Positions 51,110 through 59,963 of a stretch of DNA of 64,000 nt are shown here, piece after piece. The first letter of the stretch is position 1; each line of letters starts with the position of its first letter. The notes beneath the pieces were generated by a model that did no database searches, was not told the DNA's origin, and was given only the letters and a program-made list of their open reading frames with translations. The stretch lies in contig JAMLIC010000004.1 of NCBI GenBank assembly GCA_023954375.1, positions 124,001 through 188,000 on the forward strand. Reading direction: 5' to 3'. The position numbers and the translations under genes were made by a program. The stretch comes from Planctomycetota bacterium (GTDB lineage Bacteria > Planctomycetota > J058).

Positions 51110-52464
51110 CACAGGGCGCGCGCGGCCGCGCGCGCGCGCGCGGTCATCGCCGGCAGGTCGTGGTCGGGCACCTGGCCCTCGTCGAGGACGACGCGGCCGC
51201 CGACGACGACCGTGCGCGCCTTCGCGCCCAGCCCGCCGTAGAGCAGGTGCCAGAGGAGGTTGCCGCCGTCGAGCGGCGTCCAGGGGTCGTAGTCGAGGAC
51301 GACGAGGTCGGCCGGCCCGCCGACGGCGAGCCGGCCGAGCCCGGCGCCGGGGAAGAACAGGTCGGCGACCTCGTTCGCGCCGCGGAGGAGCGCGGCCGCG
51401 TCGTCGCCGCCGACGCGCGGGTCACCCGCGGCGTCCCGCCGGACGAGGTAGGCCTGCGCCAGCTCGTGCAGGACGTCGCCGGTCATCCCGTCCGACCCCA
51501 GGGCCACGCGCACGCCGCGCGCGCGCAGGCGCGCCAGGTCGAGCCGGCCCACGCCGTTGTTCATGTTCGAGGACGGGTTCGTGACCACGAGCGTCCGCGT
51601 CTCGGCCAGGCGGTCGACCTCGGCGTCGTCCGCCCACACGCAGTGGCCGGCGACCGTCCCCGGCCCGAGGAGCCCCAGGCCGTGCAGGCGCTCGACCGTG
51701 CGCACGCCGGCGCGGCGCAGGGCGTCCTCCTCGTCGGCCCGGTCCTCGGCGACGTGGACGTGGACGCCCGCGAGCCCCTCGCGCTCGACGAGGTCGCGCG
51801 CCGCGCGCAGGGTCTCGTCACCGCAGGTGAACGACGCGTGCAACCCGAAGGTGGCGGCCAGCGTCGCCTCCCCGCCCCGGGGGCGCGCATCGGCGCGCAC
51901 GGCGCGGGCGAAGCGCACGTTCTCGTCGAGCCCCGCCCGGGCCACCTCGGGGCCGTCGCGGTCGGTCACCTCGAAGCAGGTGCACAGCCGCACGCCCACG
52001 TCCTGCGCCGCCCGGGCGACCGCCTCGAGCGAGCCGGCGACCGCCCCCTGGCTGGCGTGGTGGTCGATCACCGTCGTAACCCCAGCGCGCACGCACTCGA
52101 GCAGGCCGAAGAAAGCGGAGAGATAGACGTCATCCAGGGTCAGGGCCCGGTCGAGGGGCCACCACAGGCGCTCGAGCACCCCCACGAAGTCCCGCGGGGG
52201 TGTGCCGGGGAGCGGCGGCATCCCGCGGGCGAGGGTGGAGTAGAGGTGGGTGTGCGCGTTCACGAGCCCCGGCAGCACCAGCCGCCCGCCGAGGTCGACC
52301 ACGCGCGCCCGCGCGCCCGGCGGGGCCGTCACCTCGGCCGCGGGCCCCAGGGCCTCGACCTTGCCGTCCTCGCCGACCAGCACCGAGGCGTCCTCGATCA
52401 CCCCGCCGTCGCCGAGCGGGTCGACGGCGACGCGGCCGCCGCGGAGCAGCAGAGGTATGCTCAT
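51094..52464 (-). CDS. Amidohydrolase, SsnA/chlorohydrolase-like
   Basis: This 456-aa metallo-hydrolase has the beta-sandwich ends and TIM-barrel ligands of the cytosine-deaminase-like subgroup. Visible sites are NAHTHLYS (HxH), ASFTCG after FGLH, HVHVAEDR, AGHCVW and VALGSDGM. The VVTNPSSNMNNGVGR block and DVLHELAQAYLVRRD resemble the putative aminohydrolase SsnA; the substrate is unknown. ATG 52464 gives a normal N-terminus (LLLRGGRV). It is divergent from the tandem-kinase gene by 70 bp. Confidence 0.88.
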   Translation of the reverse strand: MSIPLLLRGGRVAVDPLGDGGVIEDASVLVGEDGKVEALGPAAEVTAPPGARARVVDLGGRLVLPGLVNAHTHLYSTLARGMPPLPGTPPRDFVGVLERLWWPLDRALTLDDVYLSAFFGLLECVRAGVTTVIDHHASQGAVAGSLEAVARAAQDVGVRLCTCFEVTDRDGPEVARAGLDENVRFARAVRADARPRGGEATLAATFGLHASFTCGDETLRAARDLVEREGLAGVHVHVAEDRADEEDALRRAGVRTVERLHGLGLLGPGTVAGHCVWADDAEVDRLAETRTLVVTNPSSNMNNGVGRLDLARLRARGVRVALGSDGMTGDVLHELAQAYLVRRDAAGDPRVGGDDAAALLRGANEVADLFFPGAGLGRLAVGGPADLVVLDYDPWTPLDGGNLLWHLLYGGLGAKARTVVVGGRVVLDEGQVPDHDLPAMTARARAAARALWGRRS

Positions 52465-52534
52465 GGGGTCGGATTCTACCGGCCTGGCCGGCGTCGGGCG
52501 CCACGCCCCGCGCGCGGCCAGGGCAGGGGGGCGA

Positions 52535-55500
52535 ATGCCTGAAGCCACCTCGAAGCTCGCGGCCGACCCGCTCCTCGGCAGGTCGGTGCGGCAGTTCAAG
52601 GTCGAGGCCAAGCTCGGCGAGGGCGGCATGGGGGCCGTCTACCGCGCGCTCGACACCAGGCTGGAGCGCCCGGTCGCCCTCAAGGTGATCCGCCGCGAGG
52701 TGTGCCAGCACCCCGACTTCCTGGCCCGCTTCCAGCGGGAGGCCAAGGCGGCGGCGCGCTTCCGCCACCCCAACGCGATCGAGATCTACGAGTACGGCGA
52801 CGGCGCCGAGACCGACGGTCTCGTCTACATGGCCTTCGAATACGTGAAGGGCCGCGAGCTGCGCGACATGATCCGCGAGCGCGGGCACCTCGACCCTGCG
52901 ACGAGCATCCAGGTCACGGCGCAGGTGCTCTCGGCGCTCGAGCGCGCCCACGCCCAGGGGATCGTCCACCGCGACCTCAAGCCCCAGAACGTCATGATCG
53001 AGGCGCCGGCCCGCGAGGGCGGCGACGACCCCCTGACGGTCAAGATCCTGGACTTCGGGATCGCCAAGCTGCGCGACGCGAGCGGCGGCGGCGCCCTCAC
53101 GCAGGCCGGGACGATCATGGGGACGGTCCACTACATGTCGCCCGAGCAGACCGAGGGCGCCGAGGTCGACGGGCGCGCGGACCTCTACTCGGTGGGCGTC
53201 ATGCTCTTCCAGATGCTCACCGGCAAGCTGCCGTTCAACGGCAAGACCTCGCTCGAGGTGATCAAGCAGCATCGCCACGGCCCGATCCCGTCGGTCTGCG
53301 CGCTCCGCCCCGAGGTGCCGGCGGCGCTCGACGAGGCGGTGAAGCGCGCGCTCGCCAAGGCGCCGGGCCAGCGGTTCCAGTCGGCGAGGGAGTTCCGGCA
53401 GGCCCTCCAGGGCCTCGGCCTCGCCCCGGGCAACGTCCCGAGCGACACGGCCGCGCCGCCCGGCCCGTCGACCGGGTCATCGAGCGGGCTGGGGGCCTCT
53501 CGCGAGGTCTGCCCGAGCGAGATCGGGACGGCGATCCTCCCCCCCTCGGACGGCGGGCTCGCCCCGTCCGGCTACGCGACCGGGGCCACGGGCCGGTTCT
53601 TCGACGGCCTCCTCGGGCGGACGCTCGACGACAAGTACGAGGTCCAGGGCAAGCTGGGCGAGGGCGGCATGGGCGCCGTGTTCAAGGCGCGCCACACGCT
53701 CCTCGGCACCACCGTCGCGCTCAAGGTCGTCCACCCGCAGCTCGCCACCAGCAAGGAGGCGGTGGAGCGCTTCCTACGCGAGGCGCGCGCGGCCCTCGAG
53801 TTCACCCACCCCAACGCCATCACGACGCGCGAGTTCGGCCGCACCCGCGACGGCCTGCTCTACATGACGCTCGACTTCTGCGCGGGCGCGAGCCTGCGCA
53901 AGGTCCTCCAGGACGAGGGGCGGCTGCCCGCGCCGCGGGCGCTGTCGATCGCGCGGCAGGCGCTGAGCGCGCTGGCCGAGGCGCACGCCAAGGGGATCGT
54001 CCACCGCGACCTCAAGCCCGAGAACCTGCTGATCGAGCAGGACGACCAGGGCGAGCTGGCGCGGGTGTGCGACTTCGGGATCGCCAAGCTCCTCGATGCC
54101 CCCGGCGAGCACGAGGGCGAGAGCCTCACCGGACAGCAGGTGATCGGGACGCCGCACTACATGGCGCCCGAGCAGGCGTGCGCCGACGCCGTCGACGGGC
54201 GCACCGACGTCTACGCGATCGGCTGCGTCCTCTACGAGATGCTCACCGGCGCGCGCCCGTTCGTGGCGAAGAGCGCCAAGGACGTGCTGATGAAGCAGAT
54301 CTCCGTGCCGCCGGTGCCGCCGCGCGAGCGGGCGCCCGACGCGGGGATCTCTCCGGCCCTGGAGCAGGTGGTGCTCAAGGCCATGGCCAAGGAGCCGGCG
54401 GGCCGGTTCCACACGGCCGTCGACTTCGTGGACGCGATCGACGCGCTCGGCCTCGACCTGCCGCGCACCCGCGGGACGACGTCGCGCGTGGGCGCGCGGC
54501 CGCCGACCGACCTCGCGGTCACCGTGCCCCCCGGGCGCCCGGGCGCGCGGTCGCGCGGCGGCCTGGCCGCGGCGGCGGCGGCGGCCCTGTTCGGCGTGGC
54601 GGGGCTGATCGTGTGGCAGGCGCCGGAGGGGACCGCGGTGGGCGGCCTCCGGACGCGGCTGGTCGCGCTCGCGCGTGGCGCGCCGGCGTCGGGCGGGAGC
54701 GGGGGCGCGGGTAGCCTGCCGCCGCCGACGACGACCGACGCGCCGGCGGTGACGATCGAGCCGCTCCCCGACCCGCGCCCCGAGCCGGCGCCGGCGACGC
54801 CGACGCGGCCGGACCCCGAGCCGGCGCCGACGACGCCGACGCGGCCGGACCCCGAGCCGGCGCCGACGACGCCGACGCGGCCGGACCCCGAGCCGGCGCC
54901 GACGACGCCGACGCGGCCGGACCCCGAGCCGGCGCCGACGACGCCGACGCGGCCGGACCCCGAGCCGGCGCCGACGACGCCGACGCGGCCGGACCCCGAG
55001 CCGGCGCCCCCGGCCCGACCCGGAGCCGGCGCCGGCGCCGCCCACCCGGCCGGACCCGGAGCCGCCGCCGACGCCGCCCACCCGGCCGGACCCGGAGCCG
55101 GCGCCGACGCCGCCCACCCGGCCGGACCCGGAGCCGGCGCCGACGCCGCCGATCTCGCCCACGCAGCCGCCCGCCGCGCTGCCGCCCGTCGCGCAGCCCC
55201 CCGACGACCTGCCCGCGGCCGACCCGATCCCCGCGGCCGAGCCGGTGCCCGCCGACGGGACCGCGCCGGCCACGCCGTCGGCCGGCGTCGTCGAGCGGCC
55301 GATCGACCCCTACGCGCCGCGCGAGTCGTCCCCCACGGGCCGGACGACCGACCCGCGCGGCAGCGGCGGCTTCGACACGGGCCGCTCGACCTCGCCCCAG
55401 ACGCCGACGGGCGCGGCGGGCCCGAGCCAGGCCATGGCGGTCGAGTCGCGCGGCCTGCGCTTCACGTTCGTGCGGGTCCCCGACCAGCAGGTGCAGGTCG

Positions 55501-55979
55501 GCGGGCAGTCGGCGCGCGTCGCCGACCTGTGGCTCGCCTCGACCGAGGTGACCGTCGCGCAGTACCGCGAGTTCGTCCGGGCCAACCCTCGCCTGCAGGG
55601 CGTGGCCGCGCCCCTGCAGCCGTTCATCCCGCGCGGCTCGACGGGCCGGTCGAGCCGCCCGGGGCAGGACGCCTACAGCGCGATCACCGACGAGGACCTC
55701 GCCCGGCCGATCGCGGGCGTCGACGCGCGCCTCGCCCGCGCCCTGGCCGACTGGCTCGAGATGCGCCTCCCGACGCAGGCGGAGTGGCTGGCCGGCGCGC
55801 GCTCGGCGGGAGGCCGCACCGGGGCGCCCGGGTCGATCGTCGACCTGCGGGGCCTGCTCAGTGACCCCCCCGAGTGGACCGAAGAGGAGATGGTGGGGCA
55901 CGTCGACGCGTCCGGCGCTCCGGCGGTCCGGCCGGCCCGCGAGGGCACGGCCGGGATCCGGCTGGCGCGGCGGCGCTAA
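52535..55979 (+). CDS. Tandem Ser/Thr kinase with repeat linker and SUMF1-like domain (frameshifted)
   Basis: Two complete PknB-type kinase domains occur in tandem. The first (about residues 20-290) has GEGGMGAVY, VALKVI, HRDLKPQN, LDFGIA and MSPEQ. The second (about 360-625) has GEGGMGAVF, VALKVV, HRDLKPEN, CDFGIA and MAPEQ. A transmembrane helix follows (about 675-695), then a PDPEPAPTTPTR repeat linker. At the C5 run 55007-55011 the frame breaks. Continuing in the original frame gives Arg/Ala nonsense to a stop at 55864, while the frame one base later continues the PDPEP repeat. That frame then encodes a SUMF1/FGE-like domain (FTFVRVPDQQVQV, STEVTVAQYREFV, RLPTQAEWLAGA) to 55979. A one-base insertion, error or real, is the simplest reading. 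Confidence 0.88.
54780..55140 (+). repeat. 36-bp coding tandem repeats
   Basis: About six near-identical 36-bp units (12 aa, PDPEPAPTTPTR) occupy about 54780-55008. After the frameshift three or so degenerate units (RPDPEPAPTPPT type) run to about 55140. They form a Pro-rich spacer between the membrane anchor and the SUMF1-like domain. Confidence 0.9.
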
Positions 55980-56047
55980 CCCGAGGACCCTGAAGGCGTC
56001 ACCTGGCGTCCAGGCGAGCGGCCGCGGCGGGACTGGCCGCGAAGGTC

Positions 56048-56053
56048 TAGACT
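56048..56053 (+). promoter_or_regulatory. Possible -10 element close to start codon
   Basis: TAGACT lies 8 nt before GTG 56062, the same layout as at 3431. CCAGGAGT between box and start also offers a short ribosome site, so leaderless initiation is not certain. Confidence 0.35.
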
Positions 56054-56061
56054 GACCAGGA

Positions 56062-56853
56062 GTGGACCCGGTGACGCCAGGCGCCTTCGACGTGGTGACG
56101 CTCGCGGTCGGCGCCGTGGGCTACATGCTCGGGCGCAGCCGGGGCCTCGTCTGGCAGGCCAGCGGGCTCGTGACCCTGGTCGGCGGCGGGCTGTGCGCGA
56201 CGGTCCTCTCGCGCCCGCTCGGCCGGCTGTTCGCCGACGGCGTGGCCGGCCGGTTCGTCGCCTGGCTGGCCGTCTACGCGGTCGTGGCCGTGTGCCTCTA
56301 CGTGCTCACGCTCAAGTTCAAGCACCGTATCCAGGAGCTCGAGTTCGACGAGCTCGACCGCCGCTTCGGCGGCATGTTCGGCACGGTCAAGGCGCTGGTC
56401 GTCTTCGCCCTGATCACGATCGTGGCCGCCGGCCTCGCGCCGCGCCTGGCGGCGCCCGTGAAGGCCAGCCTCTCCGGCCAGGCCCTGCGCGCGCTCGTCC
56501 ACGAGGCGCGGCTGGCCCTGCCCGAGAAGATCCATGACGCCTTCGGGCCGTGGCTCGACGTCGTCGACGAGCCGCCGCCGGTCGAGCCGGCGCCGCACCG
56601 CTGGCCGGAGGCCGATCCGCGCGGGGCGCCGGCGGCACCTTCGCCCCGGCCCTCGACTCCGGCGGCGACCCCGTCGGCGCCGGCGCCGCCGGACGCGGCG
56701 GGCGCGGCGCCGACCCCGGCGCCCTCCCCTGCTTCTTCTCCCGCGGAGCGCCCCGCCGCGCCCCGGCGCGCCCCGCCCCGGGTGGACCCGGTGCTCGACC
56801 CGTTCGACCCCTCGACCGGCCCCGCCGACCCGCTGGCTCCGCCGCGGCGCTGA
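56062..56853 (+). CDS. CvpA-family membrane protein with Pro/Ala-rich tail
   Basis: This 263-aa protein has four hydrophobic helices in the first ~130 residues with the CvpA pattern (FDVVTLAVGAVGYMLGRSRGLVWQ, then RFGGMFGTVKALVVFALITIV). CvpA proteins affect envelope homeostasis and were named for colicin V production. The C-terminal third is a Pro/Ala-rich disordered tail. It is convergent with the kinase gene, 8 bp apart. Confidence 0.85.
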   Translation: MDPVTPGAFDVVTLAVGAVGYMLGRSRGLVWQASGLVTLVGGGLCATVLSRPLGRLFADGVAGRFVAWLAVYAVVAVCLYVLTLKFKHRIQELEFDELDRRFGGMFGTVKALVVFALITIVAAGLAPRLAAPVKASLSGQALRALVHEARLALPEKIHDAFGPWLDVVDEPPPVEPAPHRWPEADPRGAPAAPSPRPSTPAATPSAPAPPDAAGAAPTPAPSPASSPAERPAAPRRAPPRVDPVLDPFDPSTGPADPLAPPRR

Positions 56854-56861
56854 CGACTCGT

Positions 56862-59207
56862 TCAGTAGGGACCCGGGCCCAGGGCGGGCCACCCCACGTT
56901 TGGAGCGAGCCGCGCGAGCTCCTGCCGGAGCCACTCGGCGCGGCGTGCCGGCTCCTGGACCGGCTCCTCCTCTCGCCGCAGCTCGGCAGAGAGGCGCCCC
57001 AGCTCCTCCCTGAGCCTCAGCAGGGGGTCGTCGTCCCTCCGCTGTCGGAGACTCGCGTGCGCGGCGAGCCCGTCGAGCGCCGCGGCCGCGCCGGCCGGAT
57101 CGCCGAGACGGCACCCGAGGAGCGCCAGCCGCAGCCTGGCGGGCGCCAGGAGCAGGCCGGGGACCCCTTCGACCACCTGTCGGCACACGGCGGCGGCGCC
57201 GGCGTCGTCCCCCTGCCGCTCGAGCGCGATCGCCAGCGACAGCGTCGCCCGCGCCAGGGGCGTGTCGAGGTGCTCGCTCCGGGTGAGCTCCTTGCCCGTG
57301 GCGACCTCGAGCTCGGCGCGCGCCGCCGCGAGGTTCGCCCGGGGGTCGGCCGCCAGGAGGGCGTGGACGAGCATGGCCCGGAGCTGCGCCTCCGCCGGGA
57401 GCAGGGCGACCGCGCGGCGCGCGGCCGCGAGGGCCTCGGCCGTCTGCGCGGGCGGCAAGTGCCACCCCTCCGCGATCGCCGTGGGCACGAGCGCCTCCTG
57501 CAGGTGGGACATGGCCGCCGCCACATCGGGCCGCGCCCAGCCCAGCGCCTCCGCCTCGTCGACGAGGCGCCGGAGCTCGTCGAGGCGCGCCGGCCGCTCG
57601 TCGGGCTTGCCGGAGCGCGCCCAGAGGTGCCCGGCGAGATGTCGGATCAGGTGCCCCCAGGCCTTCGGCTCGTCCGCACTCCGCGCCAGCTGGATCCCGC
57701 GGCGGAACACCGCCAGGTCCACCTGCTCCGCCTGCGGACCGAACTGGTGGATCTTGTTGGCGTCCGCGAAGCAGACGAACACGTTCACGTCGTCGGGCTT
57801 GAGCGCCGTGAGGCCGGCGAGGAGGCGCGGGCCGAGCTGCTGCAGCTGTTTACCCACCTGCATCGCGAGGACGGGGTGCAGCAGCTCGGCGTGCTGCTCG
57901 GGGAGCCGGTGGTCCGGCACGAGCTGCCAGAGGAGGAGGTGAATGAGCACGAGCCGCTCCAGGGCGATCCCCTGGGCGGGCTGCAGCTGGGGGGGGATGA
58001 ACGTCTCTCGGCTCGCCGGCTGCCAGGCGCGGTCCAGGTCCCAGAGCGCTTCGATGAGCGCGGCGCGCTCCTCGGGCGTCTCCTCCCGCGGACCCGCGGC
58101 GTCGAGCTCCTTGAGCACCTGGTCCAGCGATGCGCTGTCTCCGCGCCGGACCAGCTCCAGCCACGCCGCCGCGCGCCGGGGCGCCGCGCCGCCGACCTCC
58201 TCCGGCGCAGTCGTGACCTCGCTCGGCCTCGGGGACGCCGGCGGCGGAGGCGGAGGTGGCGGCGCCGGCGGAGGTGTCGCCCGGGCAGCGACGAGGGCGA
58301 GGGTCGCCGCCCCCGCGGCGAGGACGGCCAGCCCTGCGAGCCCGGCTGCGCTGCGGCGTGCCGGCGCCTGGCCCGGCGGCGCGGAGAGGAAGTCGTCCAG
58401 ATGGCGGCGCACCGTCGCCGCCTCGGGCCGCACGCCCGGGTCGAAGGCGAGGCAGGCGGTGACGATCGCCACGAGGTCGGGCGGGGCGCCGGGCGCGAGC
58501 CGCGGGAGGGACTCGAGCTCTCCGCTGCCCACCTTGGTGAGGAGCGCCACGAGCCCCTTGCCGTCGCTCCGCACGGCGGGCTGCCCGGCGAGCAGCGTGA
58601 ACAGCACCATGCCCAGGGCGTAGACGTCGGCGGCGGGGCCGACCTGGTGGCCGAGCGCCTGCTCGGGCGCCATGAACTGCGGGGTGCCGATCAGCTCGCC
58701 GGTCTGCGTGAGGCGCCCGCGGTCGTCCAGGAAGCTCCGGGCCAGCCCGAAGTCGGCCAGCCGGGCCGAGTCGAGGCGGCGGTCGACGAGGACGTTGGCG
58801 GGCTTGAGGTCGCGGTGGACGACCCCGACGCGGTGCAGCGCGGCGAGAGCGCCCGCCAGGTCGCGGACGTAGCGCGCGGCGCGGGGTGCCGCCATGGGAC
58901 CGCCCTGGTCGAGCAGGTCCTGGAGGGTCTCGCCCTCGACGAGGTCCATGACGTAGTAGAGGGCGCCCTTGTGCTCGCCCGCCGTGTGGATCGGCACCAC
59001 GTTGGGGTGCGACGACACGGCGGCGAGGTGCTCCACCTCCCGCTGGAAGCGCAGGAGGTCGGCGGTCGAGCAGAGCTCGCGGCGGAGCGTCTTGAGGGCG
59101 TAGCGGGCGTCGAGGTCGGGGCGGCGCACGGCGTACACGACGCCCATCTGCCCCGCCCCGAGGCGGCCCTCGACCTGGAAGGGGCCGATCCACTCGCCCG
59201 GCTGCAT
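56862..59207 (-). CDS. Membrane Ser/Thr protein kinase with TPR-like tail
   Basis: This 781-aa protein has an N-terminal kinase domain (about 10-270; GAGQMGVVY, ARYALKTL, HRDLKPAN, ADFGLA, MAPEQ). A transmembrane segment lies at about 295-318, followed by a poly-Pro stretch. The long helical-repeat tail (AEALAAARRAVALLPAEAQLRAMLVHALL and similar) resembles that of the kinase at 16974-19151. They are likely paralogues. ATG 59207 starts just before the kinase domain (MQPGEWIGPFQVEGRLG); the longer ATG 59243 adds only 12 residues. Confidence 0.92.
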   Translation of the reverse strand: MQPGEWIGPFQVEGRLGAGQMGVVYAVRRPDLDARYALKTLRRELCSTADLLRFQREVEHLAAVSSHPNVVPIHTAGEHKGALYYVMDLVEGETLQDLLDQGGPMAAPRAARYVRDLAGALAALHRVGVVHRDLKPANVLVDRRLDSARLADFGLARSFLDDRGRLTQTGELIGTPQFMAPEQALGHQVGPAADVYALGMVLFTLLAGQPAVRSDGKGLVALLTKVGSGELESLPRLAPGAPPDLVAIVTACLAFDPGVRPEAATVRRHLDDFLSAPPGQAPARRSAAGLAGLAVLAAGAATLALVAARATPPPAPPPPPPPPASPRPSEVTTAPEEVGGAAPRRAAAWLELVRRGDSASLDQVLKELDAAGPREETPEERAALIEALWDLDRAWQPASRETFIPPQLQPAQGIALERLVLIHLLLWQLVPDHRLPEQHAELLHPVLAMQVGKQLQQLGPRLLAGLTALKPDDVNVFVCFADANKIHQFGPQAEQVDLAVFRRGIQLARSADEPKAWGHLIRHLAGHLWARSGKPDERPARLDELRRLVDEAEALGWARPDVAAAMSHLQEALVPTAIAEGWHLPPAQTAEALAAARRAVALLPAEAQLRAMLVHALLAADPRANLAAARAELEVATGKELTRSEHLDTPLARATLSLAIALERQGDDAGAAAVCRQVVEGVPGLLLAPARLRLALLGCRLGDPAGAAAALDGLAAHASLRQRRDDDPLLRLREELGRLSAELRREEEPVQEPARRAEWLRQELARLAPNVGWPALGPGPY

Positions 59208-59246
59208 GGCCTCAGCTTGACCGGGCGGGGCCCGGCGCGCCAAGCG

Positions 59247-59714
59247 TCAGCCGGCGAGCAGGCGGATCGTCCGCAGGCAGCGCCAGGCCAGCTCGTCGGC
59301 GGCGCGCTGGCGGCGCGACCCGCGCGGGCGGGGCTTGACGCCCTCGGCGGAAGGCGCCAGGTACCGGGCGGTGACCTCGTCGAGGTGGTCGAGGGAGATC
59401 CCCCACTTCTGACACAGCTCCTCGACGGAGATCGAGCGCACCACGTCGTAGCGGGCGTAAGGACGGATCTCCTGTAGCTGGCCGCTCTTGAAGGTGATGA
59501 GCATGCGCTCGGAGACGGCGAGGTAGTAGCGCGAGTTCTTGCGGTAGACCACGCCGATCTCGAACAGCGTCACGGGCGTCTTCCTCCGGGCCGGCGCCGC
59601 GGGGCGGGGCTCGGGGGCCAGGGCCTCGGGCGGACTCACCTCGTGAGACGCCTCGGGCGCCGGATCGACACTCGAAAAGACGGGAAACTGGGGCAGGTGG
59701 GTGTGCGGGTCCAT
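59247..59714 (-). CDS. Hypothetical protein
   Basis: This 155-aa protein is not recognised. A Pro/Ala-rich N-terminus (about 1-48) precedes a compact domain (TLFEIGVVYRKNSRYYLAVSERMLITFKSG...), then a basic tail. The middle may be a small beta-barrel. ATG 59714 is chosen because the sequence upstream has different base composition and no sensible protein. It is divergent from the secreted protein gene at 59964. Confidence 0.65.
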   Translation of the reverse strand: MDPHTHLPQFPVFSSVDPAPEASHEVSPPEALAPEPRPAAPARRKTPVTLFEIGVVYRKNSRYYLAVSERMLITFKSGQLQEIRPYARYDVVRSISVEELCQKWGISLDHLDEVTARYLAPSAEGVKPRPRGSRRQRAADELAWRCLRTIRLLAG

Positions 59715-59963
59715 GATCGGCTCTCGTGTCGCTCTCGGGTGGTCAACGCGTCGGTGGCGTCTTTCGTTCCAATGCGTTTCCGTCGCAGGCAGATGCAAGC
59801 CCGAGTCCGGTCATGACCTTTACTGATCTGATTGGCTTTACGGCGCGGCATGGCGGTAGCAAGGAAGCGTGGGTTTCCCCTCCGTGGGTCAAAGTGTGAT
59901 GCCGTACCGACGGTGCGCGGTCTGGTACCGCAGGTGGTAACGTCGCGCGGCGAGGTGAGGCGC
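59715..59963. promoter_or_regulatory. AT-richer divergent promoter region
   Basis: This 249-bp gap between divergent starts is clearly less GC-rich than its surroundings, especially at 59815-59845 (ttactgatctgattggcttt). A gtcaaagtgtgatgcc string lies at about 59888. It probably holds promoters for both genes; no specific -35/-10 pair is convincing. GAGGTGAGGCGC precedes the ATG at 59964. Confidence 0.4.

Noticed and set aside
55012..55864. C-terminal part of the tandem kinase as read in the original frame
   Set aside because: It is Arg/Ala/Pro nonsense, while the next frame carries a recognisable SUMF1-like domain; treated as frameshifted.
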